Origin: Nocardiopsis sp. TSRI0078
Lineage (GTDB): Bacteria; Actinomycetota; Actinomycetes; Streptosporangiales; Streptosporangiaceae
DNA length: 64,000 nt
Reading direction: 5' to 3'
NCBI RefSeq assembly: GCF_001905145.1
Contig: NZ_LWLB01000023.1
Location: forward strand, 124,001-188,000
Positions 44,544 through 52,995 of this stretch are shown here, one piece after another (within the stretch, counting starts at the first letter, position 1; each line of letters opens with the position of its first letter). A model generated the notes under the pieces. That model ran no database searches, had not been told where the DNA came from, and was given only the letters and a program-made list of their open reading frames with translations. The translations under genes were made by a program, and so were the position numbers.

Positions 44544-45752
44544 ATGCCCCGTACAGAACGCGAAGAGCGCCGCGCCGTCGCCGCCCGCCCGCTCCGGACC
44601 GCCACCACGCTCGTAGCGGCCGCGGCCCTGGCGCTGCCCGCCTCCGTGGCGGCGCCCGACCCGGCGGCGGCCGGGCCCGCCCCCGCCGAGGCGCCGCGGG
44701 CCCTCCTGCCCGAACCCACCGGGGACCACCCGGTCGGCACCACCGACCTCCACCTGGTGGACGAGGGCCGCGAGGACGTGTGGGTGGGCGGCCCCCGCGA
44801 GCTGATGGTGACCCTGTGGTACCCCGCGCGTGTGGACGCGGGGCGGTCCGCTCCGTACATGACCGGGGCCGAGTCCGCGGCCATGGTCGCCGAACTCGGC
44901 CTGGACCTGCCCGACGACGTCCTGCACCGCGGTGTGCGCACGAACTCCCGGCGGAACGCGCCGCCCGCGCGCACCGACGACGGTTTCCCGCTGGTCGTGC
45001 TCTCCCCCGGCGCGGGACTGAACCGGACCGAGCTGTCCTCGCTGGCGGAGGAGCTGGCCGGCCACGGCTTCGTGGTGGCGGGTGTGGACCACGCCCACGA
45101 GGCCGCGCCGGTGGAGTTCCCCGACGGGCTGGTCACCGAGTGCGCGGCCTGCCGGAACGGGGACTGGGCGCTGGGCGCGGTCAACCGGGCCCGGGACGTG
45201 TCCTTCCTCCTGGACCGGCTCACCGGTCCGGACCCGGCCTGGCGCTGGTCGCGCGTGATCGACGCCTCCCGGGTCGGGATGGCCGGTCACTCCTGGGGAG
45301 GCTCGGCCACCGCCGAGACGCTGCGCGTCGAGGAGCGGGTGGACGCCGGGATCAACCTGGACGGGCCCTACTACCCGCCCGTGCTGGAGGAGGGCGTGGA
45401 CAAGCCGCTGGCGCTGATCGAGAACGACCAGGGCAACGCCTGGAACGGTGTCGAGGAGATGTGGCCGCGCCTGGAGGGATGGCGGCAGTGGATCAGGCTC
45501 GACGGCTCCGGTCACTCCAACGGCATCGACCGGGGCGTGCTGATGGAGCAGCTCGGCCTGACCGGCATGCTCACACCCGAGCAGTGGCGGGCCCAGTTCG
45601 GCGACCTGCCGGTGGAACGCGGACTGGCCCTGGTGCGCGCCTACAGCGTGGCGTTCTTCGACCACCACCTGCGCGGTGGCGACCAGCCCCTGCTGGAGGA
45701 CCCCGAGAGCTTCCACCCCGAACTGGTCGTGGTGGAGCCCGACGAGGGTTAG
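44544..45752 (+). CDS. Secreted alpha/beta hydrolase, platelet-activating-factor-acetylhydrolase/lipase-like
   Basis: Predicted 402-residue exported enzyme. A signal peptide (RTATTLVAAAALALPASVAA, about residues 18-38) is followed by an alpha/beta-hydrolase core: VTLWYPARV, VVLSPGAGLNRTELSSLAEE (oxyanion region), and the nucleophile elbow GHSWGG with Ser250. The acid is probably Asp in INLDGPYY and the base His in DGSGHSNGID. This order matches the PAF-AH group of esterases/lipases. The ATG at 44544 was chosen because the signal peptide follows; an upstream GTG-like start at 44505 would add 13 residues. No neighbour suggests a substrate. Confidence 0.85.
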   Translation: MPRTEREERRAVAARPLRTATTLVAAAALALPASVAAPDPAAAGPAPAEAPRALLPEPTGDHPVGTTDLHLVDEGREDVWVGGPRELMVTLWYPARVDAGRSAPYMTGAESAAMVAELGLDLPDDVLHRGVRTNSRRNAPPARTDDGFPLVVLSPGAGLNRTELSSLAEELAGHGFVVAGVDHAHEAAPVEFPDGLVTECAACRNGDWALGAVNRARDVSFLLDRLTGPDPAWRWSRVIDASRVGMAGHSWGGSATAETLRVEERVDAGINLDGPYYPPVLEEGVDKPLALIENDQGNAWNGVEEMWPRLEGWRQWIRLDGSGHSNGIDRGVLMEQLGLTGMLTPEQWRAQFGDLPVERGLALVRAYSVAFFDHHLRGGDQPLLEDPESFHPELVVVEPDEG

Positions 45753-45968
45753 GGCGTGTTCGGCGGGCACCCCCGCCGCGCGACGCCCCGCACCACTCCC
45801 GCCGCGTTCTCCTCGGTCGAAAGGACCCCGGTACCGCCCGCCCGCGTCCGCGCGCACGGTCGGGCGGTACCTCCTCGCCCGTGTCCGGCCCCCTCCACGC
45901 TCCCCGCGGGTCCGGGAGGGACCGGACGCGCGGAGTATCGGTTCCGAGCGGCTGGGTAGGCGACCCCC

Positions 45969-47054
45969 ATGTTCTTCGTGTCGGTCCTCGGACTGCTGCT
46001 CGCCGTACTGGTCGTCTGCGACGCCGCCGCCACCGTGCTCCACCCGGACTCGGAGGGACTGCTGGCCGGGCGGGTACGCAAGGCGGTGTGGCGCTCGGCG
46101 GTGCTGACGGGCACACGCCTGCCCCGTGGCGGAAGGCGGATACTCGCCCTGGCCGGGCCGGTGATCCTGCTGGCGACCTTCGCCACCTGGATCCTGCTGC
46201 TCACCCTCGGGCTGGCGCTGGCCGTGTGGCCGATGCTGGAGGAGGACTTCAGCGTCCGACCGGGCCTCGAACCCGTCGGCTTCCTCGACGCCCTGTACTT
46301 CGCGGGTGGCACCGTCCCGGTCCTGGGATACGGCGACATCACCCCGCTGTCGACCGGGGGCCAGCTGGTCTCACTGTTCGGGGCGGCGGTCGGCTTCGCC
46401 CTGTTCACGGGTATGGCCACCTACGCCATCCAGGTCACCAGCGGTGTGTCCAAGCGCAACCAGTTCACGCTGTCGGTCCACGACGAGGCACGCGGCCGCG
46501 GCGGCGTCACCGTGTTCACCGAGTACCTGGCCCGGGACGGCGTCGACCAGGCACGCGCGTACTGTCGGGAGTGGGCGAAGAGCCTGCGCGAGGTCGACGA
46601 GACCGTGCACCGGTACCCGCTGGTGGCGTTGACCTACCGATCGAGCGACGACGAGTACGATCCCGAGCCGGCGCTGCGCCATGTCGCCGAGGTGACCGTG
46701 GCCGCCCTCGTGGCCGGCGAACGCGAACCCTCACTGCGCGCGGCGGCCGAATCGCTGTGCCGGGCGCTGGCCCGCCTGCAGAGGACGATCGCGGATACCT
46801 ACCTCGGAAGGGACCTCGCCCGTCGGCTCACCGATCCGCGGCCGACCGAGCACGACCGCCGGGCGGTGGACACGGTCGACCGTATGCTCACGGCGCGTCT
46901 CGACGGCCTCGGATCCGGCCACGGCCCCGGGAGGGGGGACGGGGGCGAGCACGGCAGGGCCATGGAGATGGTCCACCTCTGCCGGATCTTCCTGGAGGAA
47001 CTGCACGAGTGGGCGCACACCGAGGCACCGCCCCAGGAGTGGGAGACCCGCTGA
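45969..47054 (+). CDS. Two-TM potassium channel
   Basis: Membrane protein of 361 residues. A first hydrophobic helix at residues 1-22 is followed by a basic loop and helix (about 58-85). The pore helix and selectivity filter come at residues 100-125 (VPVLGYGDITPLS, with GYGD at 120-123), and a final inner helix at about 132-152. The filter is T/V-V-P-V-L-GYGD, with a Leu in place of the more usual Val/Ile. The remaining 200 residues are cytosolic, helical and without a RCK motif. The fold is Ion_trans_2. It is convergent with the P450 gene, 32 bases apart. Confidence 0.88.
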   Translation: MFFVSVLGLLLAVLVVCDAAATVLHPDSEGLLAGRVRKAVWRSAVLTGTRLPRGGRRILALAGPVILLATFATWILLLTLGLALAVWPMLEEDFSVRPGLEPVGFLDALYFAGGTVPVLGYGDITPLSTGGQLVSLFGAAVGFALFTGMATYAIQVTSGVSKRNQFTLSVHDEARGRGGVTVFTEYLARDGVDQARAYCREWAKSLREVDETVHRYPLVALTYRSSDDEYDPEPALRHVAEVTVAALVAGEREPSLRAAAESLCRALARLQRTIADTYLGRDLARRLTDPRPTEHDRRAVDTVDRMLTARLDGLGSGHGPGRGDGGEHGRAMEMVHLCRIFLEELHEWAHTEAPPQEWETR

Positions 47055-47086
47055 CCGGCACCGCTTCGCCCTCACCGGCCCGTCCG

Positions 47087-48613
47087 TCACTCACGCGAAC
47101 CCCACGTGGCCAGCAGCTCCTCCAGGGCGTCCGGCCCGGCCTCCTCCTCAGCGAACGGCGCCTGGTAACGGGCTCCGGCTCCCCGCGGCGCACGGCGGCG
47201 GGTCCGGGCCGCCGGGGCGGGCGCGGGCTCGGCGACCCGTTCCTCCTCCGCTCCGCCCCGGGCCAGGGGCGCCTGGTAGCGGGCCCCGAGCGGCGCGGGC
47301 CTGCGCCTCCTGCGAACCCAGCGGCGCACCGGCGCCTCGGCGCGCTCCTCCCGCCGCTCGTCCGGCTCGGCGCGCTCCCCGGTCGCGGTGAACCACACCG
47401 GCAGTTCCACCAGCCCGGGCACGGCCAGTGACACGCGCCGGCGCAGGTCCTCGGCCCCGACGGCCAGGACCATGCCGCGCAGCCGGTCCACGGCGGTGTC
47501 GATGGCGGTGCGCACCAGCTCCCGGGCGAAACCGGTGGCGGGGCAGCGGTGGGCGCCCGCGCCCCAGGACAGGTGGGAGCGGTTGCCCGCCAGGGCCATC
47601 GTGTCGTCTCCACCACGGGATACGGAGGGGTCGGTGTGCGCGGAGGCGAAGCCGAACAGGAGCGGCTCGCCCCGGCGGATGCGGGCCCCGGCGAAGCGCA
47701 TGTCCATGGTGGAGTAGCGCCCGGCGAGCACCCGGATCGGGGGGTCGGTCCACATGAGGTAGTCGACGAAGTCCTCCGGTGCGAGGGTGCCGCCCAGGTA
47801 GGCGGTCCACACGTCCGGGTCCTCCAGGAGCCTGAGCAGGGCGTTGCCGATGAGGTGGGTGGTGGGTTCGTGTCCGGTCTCCCACAGCAGCGACAGCGCC
47901 TCCACGGCCTCGTCGTCGGTGAGCCCGTGGGGGTGGGCGAGCAGCCGGCCGACGAGGTCATCGCCGGGTTCGGAGCGCTTGCGGGCGACCAGGCCCGTGA
48001 AGTAGGAGCGGATCGCCAGGGCCGCGGGCTCGGCACGGCCGGGCTCGCCGCTCCACAGCCGCAGGGTGAGGTCGGCCAGCAGGCGGCCGTAGGCGTCGGG
48101 CAGTCCGAAGAGCTCGTTGAGGACCAGGGCGGGCAGCGGGGAGGCGAACTGGCCGATGAGGTCGGCGGAGCCGTCCGCGGCGACCCGGTCGAGCAGGTGC
48201 GCGGCGGCGCGTTCGACGACCGGGACCAACTGGGGCGTGCCCACCGTGGCCAGGGTGTCGACGATGGCCGTGCGCAGCCGCTGGTGCTCCTCGCCGTCGC
48301 GGGCGAGGGCGCCGCTGCGGGCCGGAGCGGCGCCGTCCGGGCTCCAGCGGCGCGGATCGGCGGAGAAGTGGGTCTGGTCGCGCAGTACCTGGAGGTTCTC
48401 CTTGTAGCCGAGCAGGAGCCAGCCGGACACGCCGGGCCGTATCTCGACCGCGACCAAGCCGCCGTGGTGCTCGCGCAGCCGGGACCAGGGTATGTCGGCG
48501 CCGGTGCTTCCGTGGAGGGGCAGAGCGGCGCCCCCGCCGTGGGGGCAGCGGTCGGCGCCCGTCCCGCTGGGCGGTGCGTCGCCCCGGTCGTCGGCCCCGG
48601 TTCCGTGGCGCAT
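47087..48613 (-). CDS. Cytochrome P450, CYP157-like, without the ExxR motif and with a C-terminal extension
   Basis: Heme-thiolate protein of 508 residues. The heme-binding loop is LSWGAGAHRCPATGF with Cys357 as the iron ligand. The I-helix region reads LLWETGHEPTTHLIGN. The K-helix ExxR, normally invariant, is replaced by DYLMW at residues 284-288, which parallels the EQSLW of CYP157 enzymes in Streptomyces. After the usual end (about 410), a 95-residue Arg/Glu-rich tail carries two copies of GARYQAP (443-449 and 480-486). CYP157 genes are often found with roadblock/G-protein operons (cvn), but none lie here. GAGGAG precedes the ATG. Substrate unknown; activity is uncertain without ExxR. Confidence 0.9.
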   Translation of the reverse strand: MRHGTGADDRGDAPPSGTGADRCPHGGGAALPLHGSTGADIPWSRLREHHGGLVAVEIRPGVSGWLLLGYKENLQVLRDQTHFSADPRRWSPDGAAPARSGALARDGEEHQRLRTAIVDTLATVGTPQLVPVVERAAAHLLDRVAADGSADLIGQFASPLPALVLNELFGLPDAYGRLLADLTLRLWSGEPGRAEPAALAIRSYFTGLVARKRSEPGDDLVGRLLAHPHGLTDDEAVEALSLLWETGHEPTTHLIGNALLRLLEDPDVWTAYLGGTLAPEDFVDYLMWTDPPIRVLAGRYSTMDMRFAGARIRRGEPLLFGFASAHTDPSVSRGGDDTMALAGNRSHLSWGAGAHRCPATGFARELVRTAIDTAVDRLRGMVLAVGAEDLRRRVSLAVPGLVELPVWFTATGERAEPDERREERAEAPVRRWVRRRRRPAPLGARYQAPLARGGAEEERVAEPAPAPAARTRRRAPRGAGARYQAPFAEEEAGPDALEELLATWGSRE

Positions 48614-48866
48614 GGAGACTCCTCAGTGGCTGCGGATGCGAGGCGACGGTACGCGCCGCGTGTTTCCGTGTTGCTTCCGGGAGGAAAGCTGCTCCTTTCC
48701 GTACCGGTCACGGGGTGCCACGAGCGGTCAAGGCGGAAGTACCCGTCACGGCGCGCGGGAACGGCGTCGCGCGCCGCACCGGTGACGTTTCACGCGGCGC
48801 ACGGCGGCGTGGCACCGATGGATAGGATGGTCCGTCGGCTCCATCACTCGACCAGGGAGGACCACC

Positions 48867-50204
48867 GTGGGCAGGAAGGGTCGCGGCCGACAGCGGCGGG
48901 CCGGCGGCCGGGCGTCCGCGGGTACCTCCGGAGGGAGCGCCGACGCCTGGGACGGCCCGTCGGCCGGGGACTCCCCCGCCGAGGTGGTCTCCGGAGCGGT
49001 CGACGCGCTGGTGCTCGGCCGTGGCGGCCACGGCGTGGACCTGGCCGCCGCGCGGCTGGCCGACACCGAGGACCCCGCGTGGGCCGACGCGGCGGGCCGG
49101 GCGGTCCTCGGCGCCCTGCTGGAGGCGGTCGCCTCGGCCTGGACGCGCGGCTGGCAGCCCGCCGAGACGGTGCGCCAGGCGGACCGGGTGCTCGGCCCGG
49201 TGGCCGCGGCGGTGTGCGCCGACGCGGTGACGGCCGACCTGGCCCGCCACTCCCCTTCCGCGGTGGATCCCCGGTGGAGCGCGCAGGTGCACGAGCTGGG
49301 GGCCTCGGCCTCCTGGGGCGGGGCCGAGGGCTACCTGGCGCATGTGGGCGCCGAACACGGGCTGCTGCGCTTCGAGGTGGTGGAGACGGCGCTGCGGCTG
49401 TTGGCCGCGCTGCGCGTGCTGCCGCCGATGCACCGCCTGTGCCCGCCCCCGGGAACGTTCCGGCCGGGCCGGGAGGGCACCTCGCGTGCGGCGCACGCGC
49501 CGGTGGACCAGGCCAAGCTGGCCCGGGTGAGGGCGCTGCTGGCCAAGGCCGAGTCGACGGAGTTCCCGCGTGAGGCGGAGGCGTTGAGCGCCCGCGCGCA
49601 GGAGCTGATGGCCCGGCACAGCATCGACCGGGCGCTGCTGGCCGAGGAGCCCGGGCAGGCGTCGGAGGCCGCGGCGGGCCGGCGGCTTCCGGTGGACGCG
49701 CCCTACGACGAGCACAAGGCGGTGCTGCTGCACGAGGTCGCCGAGGCCAACCACTGCCGGGCCGTGTGGCACCAGGAGCTGGGGCTGTGCACGGTGATGG
49801 GCTTCCCGGGGGACGTGGAGGCGGTCGACCTGATGTTCACCTCGCTGCTGGTGCAGGCCGAGACGATGATGCGGGCCAGCGGCGCGGTGCGGGACCGGTC
49901 CGGCAGGGCGGCGGGCCGGGCCTTCCGGGAGTCGTTCGTGTCCGCGTTCGCGGTACGGGTGGGCGAGCGCCTGGTGGAGTCGGCCCGCGCCGCCGAGCAG
50001 GCCGCCGCGGCCGAGACCGGGACGGACCTGGTGCCGGTGTTCGCCGCGCGCGAGCGCGAGGTGGAGGCGGCCGTGGCCGAGGCGTTCGGTGAGCTGACCT
50101 ACTCGCGGGTGCGCGGCCCCTCCAGCGCGGACGGCTGGTACGAGGGTCGTGCGGCGGCCGACGCCGCCTCCCTGGGAGCGCGTCCCCCCGTCCGCGGCCG
50201 CTGA
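48867..50204 (+). CDS. DUF2786-domain protein, function unknown
   Basis: Predicted 445-residue cytosolic protein. The DUF2786 block is at about 213-252: LARVRALLAKAESTEFPREA followed by EALSARAQELMARHSID. The N-terminal 190 residues are helical and Ala-rich with no known domain; the C-terminal part (LGLCTVMGFPGDVEAVDLMF and following) resembles the DUF7168-like region found with DUF2786 in phage and actinobacterial proteins. Function is unknown. The GTG at 48867 follows GGGAGGA. It is divergent from the P450 gene; the 253-base divergent region has no clear motif. Confidence 0.8.
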   Translation: MGRKGRGRQRRAGGRASAGTSGGSADAWDGPSAGDSPAEVVSGAVDALVLGRGGHGVDLAAARLADTEDPAWADAAGRAVLGALLEAVASAWTRGWQPAETVRQADRVLGPVAAAVCADAVTADLARHSPSAVDPRWSAQVHELGASASWGGAEGYLAHVGAEHGLLRFEVVETALRLLAALRVLPPMHRLCPPPGTFRPGREGTSRAAHAPVDQAKLARVRALLAKAESTEFPREAEALSARAQELMARHSIDRALLAEEPGQASEAAAGRRLPVDAPYDEHKAVLLHEVAEANHCRAVWHQELGLCTVMGFPGDVEAVDLMFTSLLVQAETMMRASGAVRDRSGRAAGRAFRESFVSAFAVRVGERLVESARAAEQAAAAETGTDLVPVFAAREREVEAAVAEAFGELTYSRVRGPSSADGWYEGRAAADAASLGARPPVRGR

Positions 50205-50600
50205 CCCGGACCCGGTGGCCGGGGCGCGGCCGCCCCCGCGGAAGGGGTGGTTCGCCGCGGGGCGGCTCTTCGCGCGACCTCTCCACAACGCGGAAACCGG
50301 TGGCCGCGCACGGGGACGGACGAACCGGTTCCCGGGGACGGGCCGACTCCTCGACGGGCGCGTCCAGGTGGTGTTGGGAGACACCGGTGAGCGATGGGTG
50401 GGCCAGGAGGGCGCGGTCCGCCTCGATCGCCACGGCCAGAGCATGCCACCGCCCTGCACCGCCGACCTCGTCCGCTCTCACGCACCAACGCGTAAGTCCA
50501 GGCCAGCGGACCTCTGGCGACACAGAGGCCGTTTCCGTCCCAACGCCGCGTGTGTGACGGCTGACCGCGGGGCGGGTGACCCCGTCGGCAGGGCGGCGTG
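50205..50600. other. Gap before the polyamine cluster: no gene seen
   Basis: This stretch between the DUF2786 gene and the promoter near 50601 has no reading frame with convincing codon use or a recognisable product. No RNA gene or strong hairpin is visible. Confidence 0.5.
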
Positions 50601-50643
50601 TTGCCCCTCACTCCACACACCTCTAAAATGAACACCAATCATT
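50601..50643 (+). promoter_or_regulatory. Promoter and candidate TetR site of the aldehyde dehydrogenase gene
   Basis: TTGCCC (50601-50606) and TAAAAT (50624-50629), 17 bases apart, form a good sigma-70-type promoter. AATGA-N7-TCATT (50627-50643) overlaps the -10 box and shares its half sites with AATGAAGTTCATT before the amine oxidase gene, although the spacing differs. Confidence 0.5.
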
Positions 50644-50666
50644 AAATCTGTGGCCGAGGAGACCTC

Positions 50667-52100
50667 ATGGGCAGCCGCCTCCAGAACTTCGTCAACGGTG
50701 AGTTCGTCGACGCTCACGGGCAGGGGAGCATCGACGTCGTCAACCCCTCGGACGGGTGCACCGTCGCGGTGTCGCCGGTCTCCGACCAGGTCGACGTCGA
50801 CAGCGCCTTCACCGCCGCACGTGAGGCCTTCGGGTCCTGGAAGGACGTCACCCCGGGCGAACGACAGCGCCTCCTGCTCAAGCTGGCCGACGCGGTGGAG
50901 GCCCACGCCGACGAGATCGTCGAGGCCCAGCACCGCAACACCGGTCAGCCGCGCTGGATGATCTCCCAGGAGGAGATCGGCATGGGCGTGGACCACCTGC
51001 GCTTCTTCGCCGGCGCCGCCCGCACGCTGGAGGGCCGTGCCGCCATGGAGTACATGGACGGCCACACCTCCTACGTCCGCCGGGAACCGGTCGGAGTCGT
51101 CGCCCAGGTCACCCCGTGGAACTACCCGCTGCTCATGGCGGTGTGGAAGATCGGCCCCGCCCTCGCGGCGGGCAACTGCATCGTGCTCAAGCCCTCGGAC
51201 ACCACTCCGGAGTCGACGCTGGTCCTGGCCCGACTGATCGGGGAGATCTTCCCGGCGGGCGTGTTCAACGCCGTCCTGGGCGACGCGGGCACCGGTGAAC
51301 TCCTGGTGGAACACCCCGAACCGGTCATGGTCTCGATCACGGGTTCGGTACGGGCCGGCCGGCAGGTCGCGGCCTCGGCCGCCAAGGGCCTCAAGCGCGG
51401 CCACCTGGAGCTCGGCGGCAAGGCCCCGGCCGTGGTGTTCGCCGACGCCGACCTGCCCGCCGCGGCCAAGGCTCTGGTCGAGTTCGGCACCTTCAACGCC
51501 GGTCAGGACTGCACCGCCGTCACCCGGGTGCTGATCGAGGAGAGCGCGCACGACCGGTTCGTGGAGCTGCTCGCCGAGGCCGCCCGCCAGACGCGCACCG
51601 GCAACGCCGACGAGGCCCAGAACGACTACGGCCCGCTGAACAACGCCCGGCACTTCGCGTCGGTCACCGACAAGCTCTCCCGGCTGCCCGAGCACGCCAC
51701 CGTGGTGACCGGGGGCAGGCCGGTCGCCGGCGCCAAGGGCTACTTCCTGGAGCCGACGGTCGTCACCGGCGTCCGCCAGGACGACGAGCTGGTCCAGGAG
51801 GAGACCTTCGGACCGGTCCTGACCGTGCAGACCTTCTCCTCGGAGAAGGAGGCAGTGACACTGGCCAACGACGTGGACTACGCGCTGGCCTCCAGCGTCT
51901 GGACCTCCGACCACGGCACGGCCATGCGCCTGACCCGCGCCCTCGACTTCGGCTGTGTCTGGGTGAACACGCATGTGCTGCTCACCGCGGAGATGCCCCA
52001 CGGCGGCTTCAAGTCGTCCGGCTACGGCAAGGACCTGTCGCTGTACTCCGTGGAGGAGTACACCCGGGTCAAGCACGTCATGCACGCGCTGGAGGTCTGA
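50667..52100 (+). CDS. NAD(P)-dependent aldehyde dehydrogenase, probable 4-aminobutyraldehyde dehydrogenase
   Basis: ALDH-superfamily enzyme of 477 residues. The catalytic Cys282 lies in NAGQDCTAVTRVL and the general base Glu248 in LELGGKAPAVVF. The cofactor-binding block is PWNYPLLMAVWKIGPALAAG. GFKSSGYGKDLSLYSVEEYT at the C-terminus is typical of the aminobutyraldehyde/betaine-aldehyde branch. In a cluster with an amine oxidase and agmatine deiminase, 4-aminobutyraldehyde to GABA is the most likely reaction. A GAGGAG site lies 7 bases before the ATG. It is convergent with the TetR gene, 21 bases apart. Confidence 0.93.
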   Translation: MGSRLQNFVNGEFVDAHGQGSIDVVNPSDGCTVAVSPVSDQVDVDSAFTAAREAFGSWKDVTPGERQRLLLKLADAVEAHADEIVEAQHRNTGQPRWMISQEEIGMGVDHLRFFAGAARTLEGRAAMEYMDGHTSYVRREPVGVVAQVTPWNYPLLMAVWKIGPALAAGNCIVLKPSDTTPESTLVLARLIGEIFPAGVFNAVLGDAGTGELLVEHPEPVMVSITGSVRAGRQVAASAAKGLKRGHLELGGKAPAVVFADADLPAAAKALVEFGTFNAGQDCTAVTRVLIEESAHDRFVELLAEAARQTRTGNADEAQNDYGPLNNARHFASVTDKLSRLPEHATVVTGGRPVAGAKGYFLEPTVVTGVRQDDELVQEETFGPVLTVQTFSSEKEAVTLANDVDYALASSVWTSDHGTAMRLTRALDFGCVWVNTHVLLTAEMPHGGFKSSGYGKDLSLYSVEEYTRVKHVMHALEV

Positions 52101-52121
52101 CCGGACCCCGAGTCCGACGGC

Positions 52122-52778
52122 TCAGCCGGCGTACTTCTGGCGCAGGCCGCTGATCAGGGCCTCGAGCGCGAGCTCGAAGGCCCGGTCGGCGGCCGCACGG
52201 GGGTCCGCCGACCGCTGCGCGGAGAACCGGGTGAAGGTCGGGGCCAGGTCCTCGAGACCGCCCGGATCGAAGATGTCGGTCGGGGCGGAGGCGTCGTAGG
52301 CCGCACCGAAGACGAGCGCCTCGACCCCGACGATGATGTCCACGGCGTCCGCGCCGACGATCCCGGCGTCGCGCAGGGCGAGGGTGACGCGTTCGTACAT
52401 GCGCAGCGTCTGGGGGGAGTCGGCGACGGGCAGCACCGCCATGACCGGGATGAGCGCGGTGTGCTCCATGAAGCACCGCCGGTAGGAGCGCGCCCACTGC
52501 CCCAGTGCCTGCTCCCAGGGCTCGGTGTCGAACGCCGAGCAGTCGATCTGTTCGTTGATGCGGTCCTGGATCAGCACCAGCACGTCGCGCTTGGAGGCGA
52601 CGTGGTTGTACAGCGCCGAGGCGGCGACACCGAGCTCGCGCGCCAGTGAGGCCATGGTCAGGTGGCGGTATCCCTGCTCGGTCACGATCCGGATCGCGGC
52701 CTGGGAGACGCGTTCGCGGGTCAGGATCGGCGAGGAGGGGCGACCTCGACCTCGTCCGCTGCGCGCTTGCTGGGTCAC
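52122..52778 (-). CDS. TetR-family regulator, probable controller of the polyamine cluster
   Basis: Repressor-type protein of 218 residues. The DNA-binding domain is LTRERVSQAAIRIVTEQG, YRHLTMASLARELGVAASAL and YNHVASKRDVLVLI. The C-terminal part fits the TetR_C domain of actinobacterial AcrR-like regulators (EPWEQALGQWARSYRRCFME). It starts with GTG at 52778, AGGAAG upstream. It lies between the dehydrogenase (convergent) and the amine oxidase (divergent); related half sites AATGA/TCATT are found before both. Agmatine, putrescine or a derivative is the likely inducer, by context only. Confidence 0.9.
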   Translation of the reverse strand: MTQQARSGRGRGRPSSPILTRERVSQAAIRIVTEQGYRHLTMASLARELGVAASALYNHVASKRDVLVLIQDRINEQIDCSAFDTEPWEQALGQWARSYRRCFMEHTALIPVMAVLPVADSPQTLRMYERVTLALRDAGIVGADAVDIIVGVEALVFGAAYDASAPTDIFDPGGLEDLAPTFTRFSAQRSADPRAAADRAFELALEALISGLRQKYAG

Positions 52779-52929
52779 TGACGCCTACTTCCTGTTGTCC
52801 ACATTGCGGGGGCATCAACGCGATCTCCCCCAAGTGTAGAAGCGAAGCACACTCGCCGGATCGGCGCGGTGGCGGGCCTTCAGCCCTCTGACCGGCCTGT
52901 CCTTCGTCCCCGGGCGGCGGGTGAGGAAC

Positions 52930-52972
52930 TTGACATCGGGGACGCCGTACCTATTAATGAATGAAGTTCATT
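52930..52972 (+). promoter_or_regulatory. Promoter and candidate TetR operator before the amine oxidase gene
   Basis: A consensus -35 TTGACA (52930-52935) is followed after 16-17 bases by TATTAA/ATTAAT (52952-52958), the -10. AATGAAGTTCATT (52960-52972), a perfect 13-base palindrome, lies directly downstream at the likely transcription start, where a bound repressor would block initiation. Confidence 0.75.
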
Positions 52973-52995
52973 TTGATGTTCGAAGGAGCACACCC

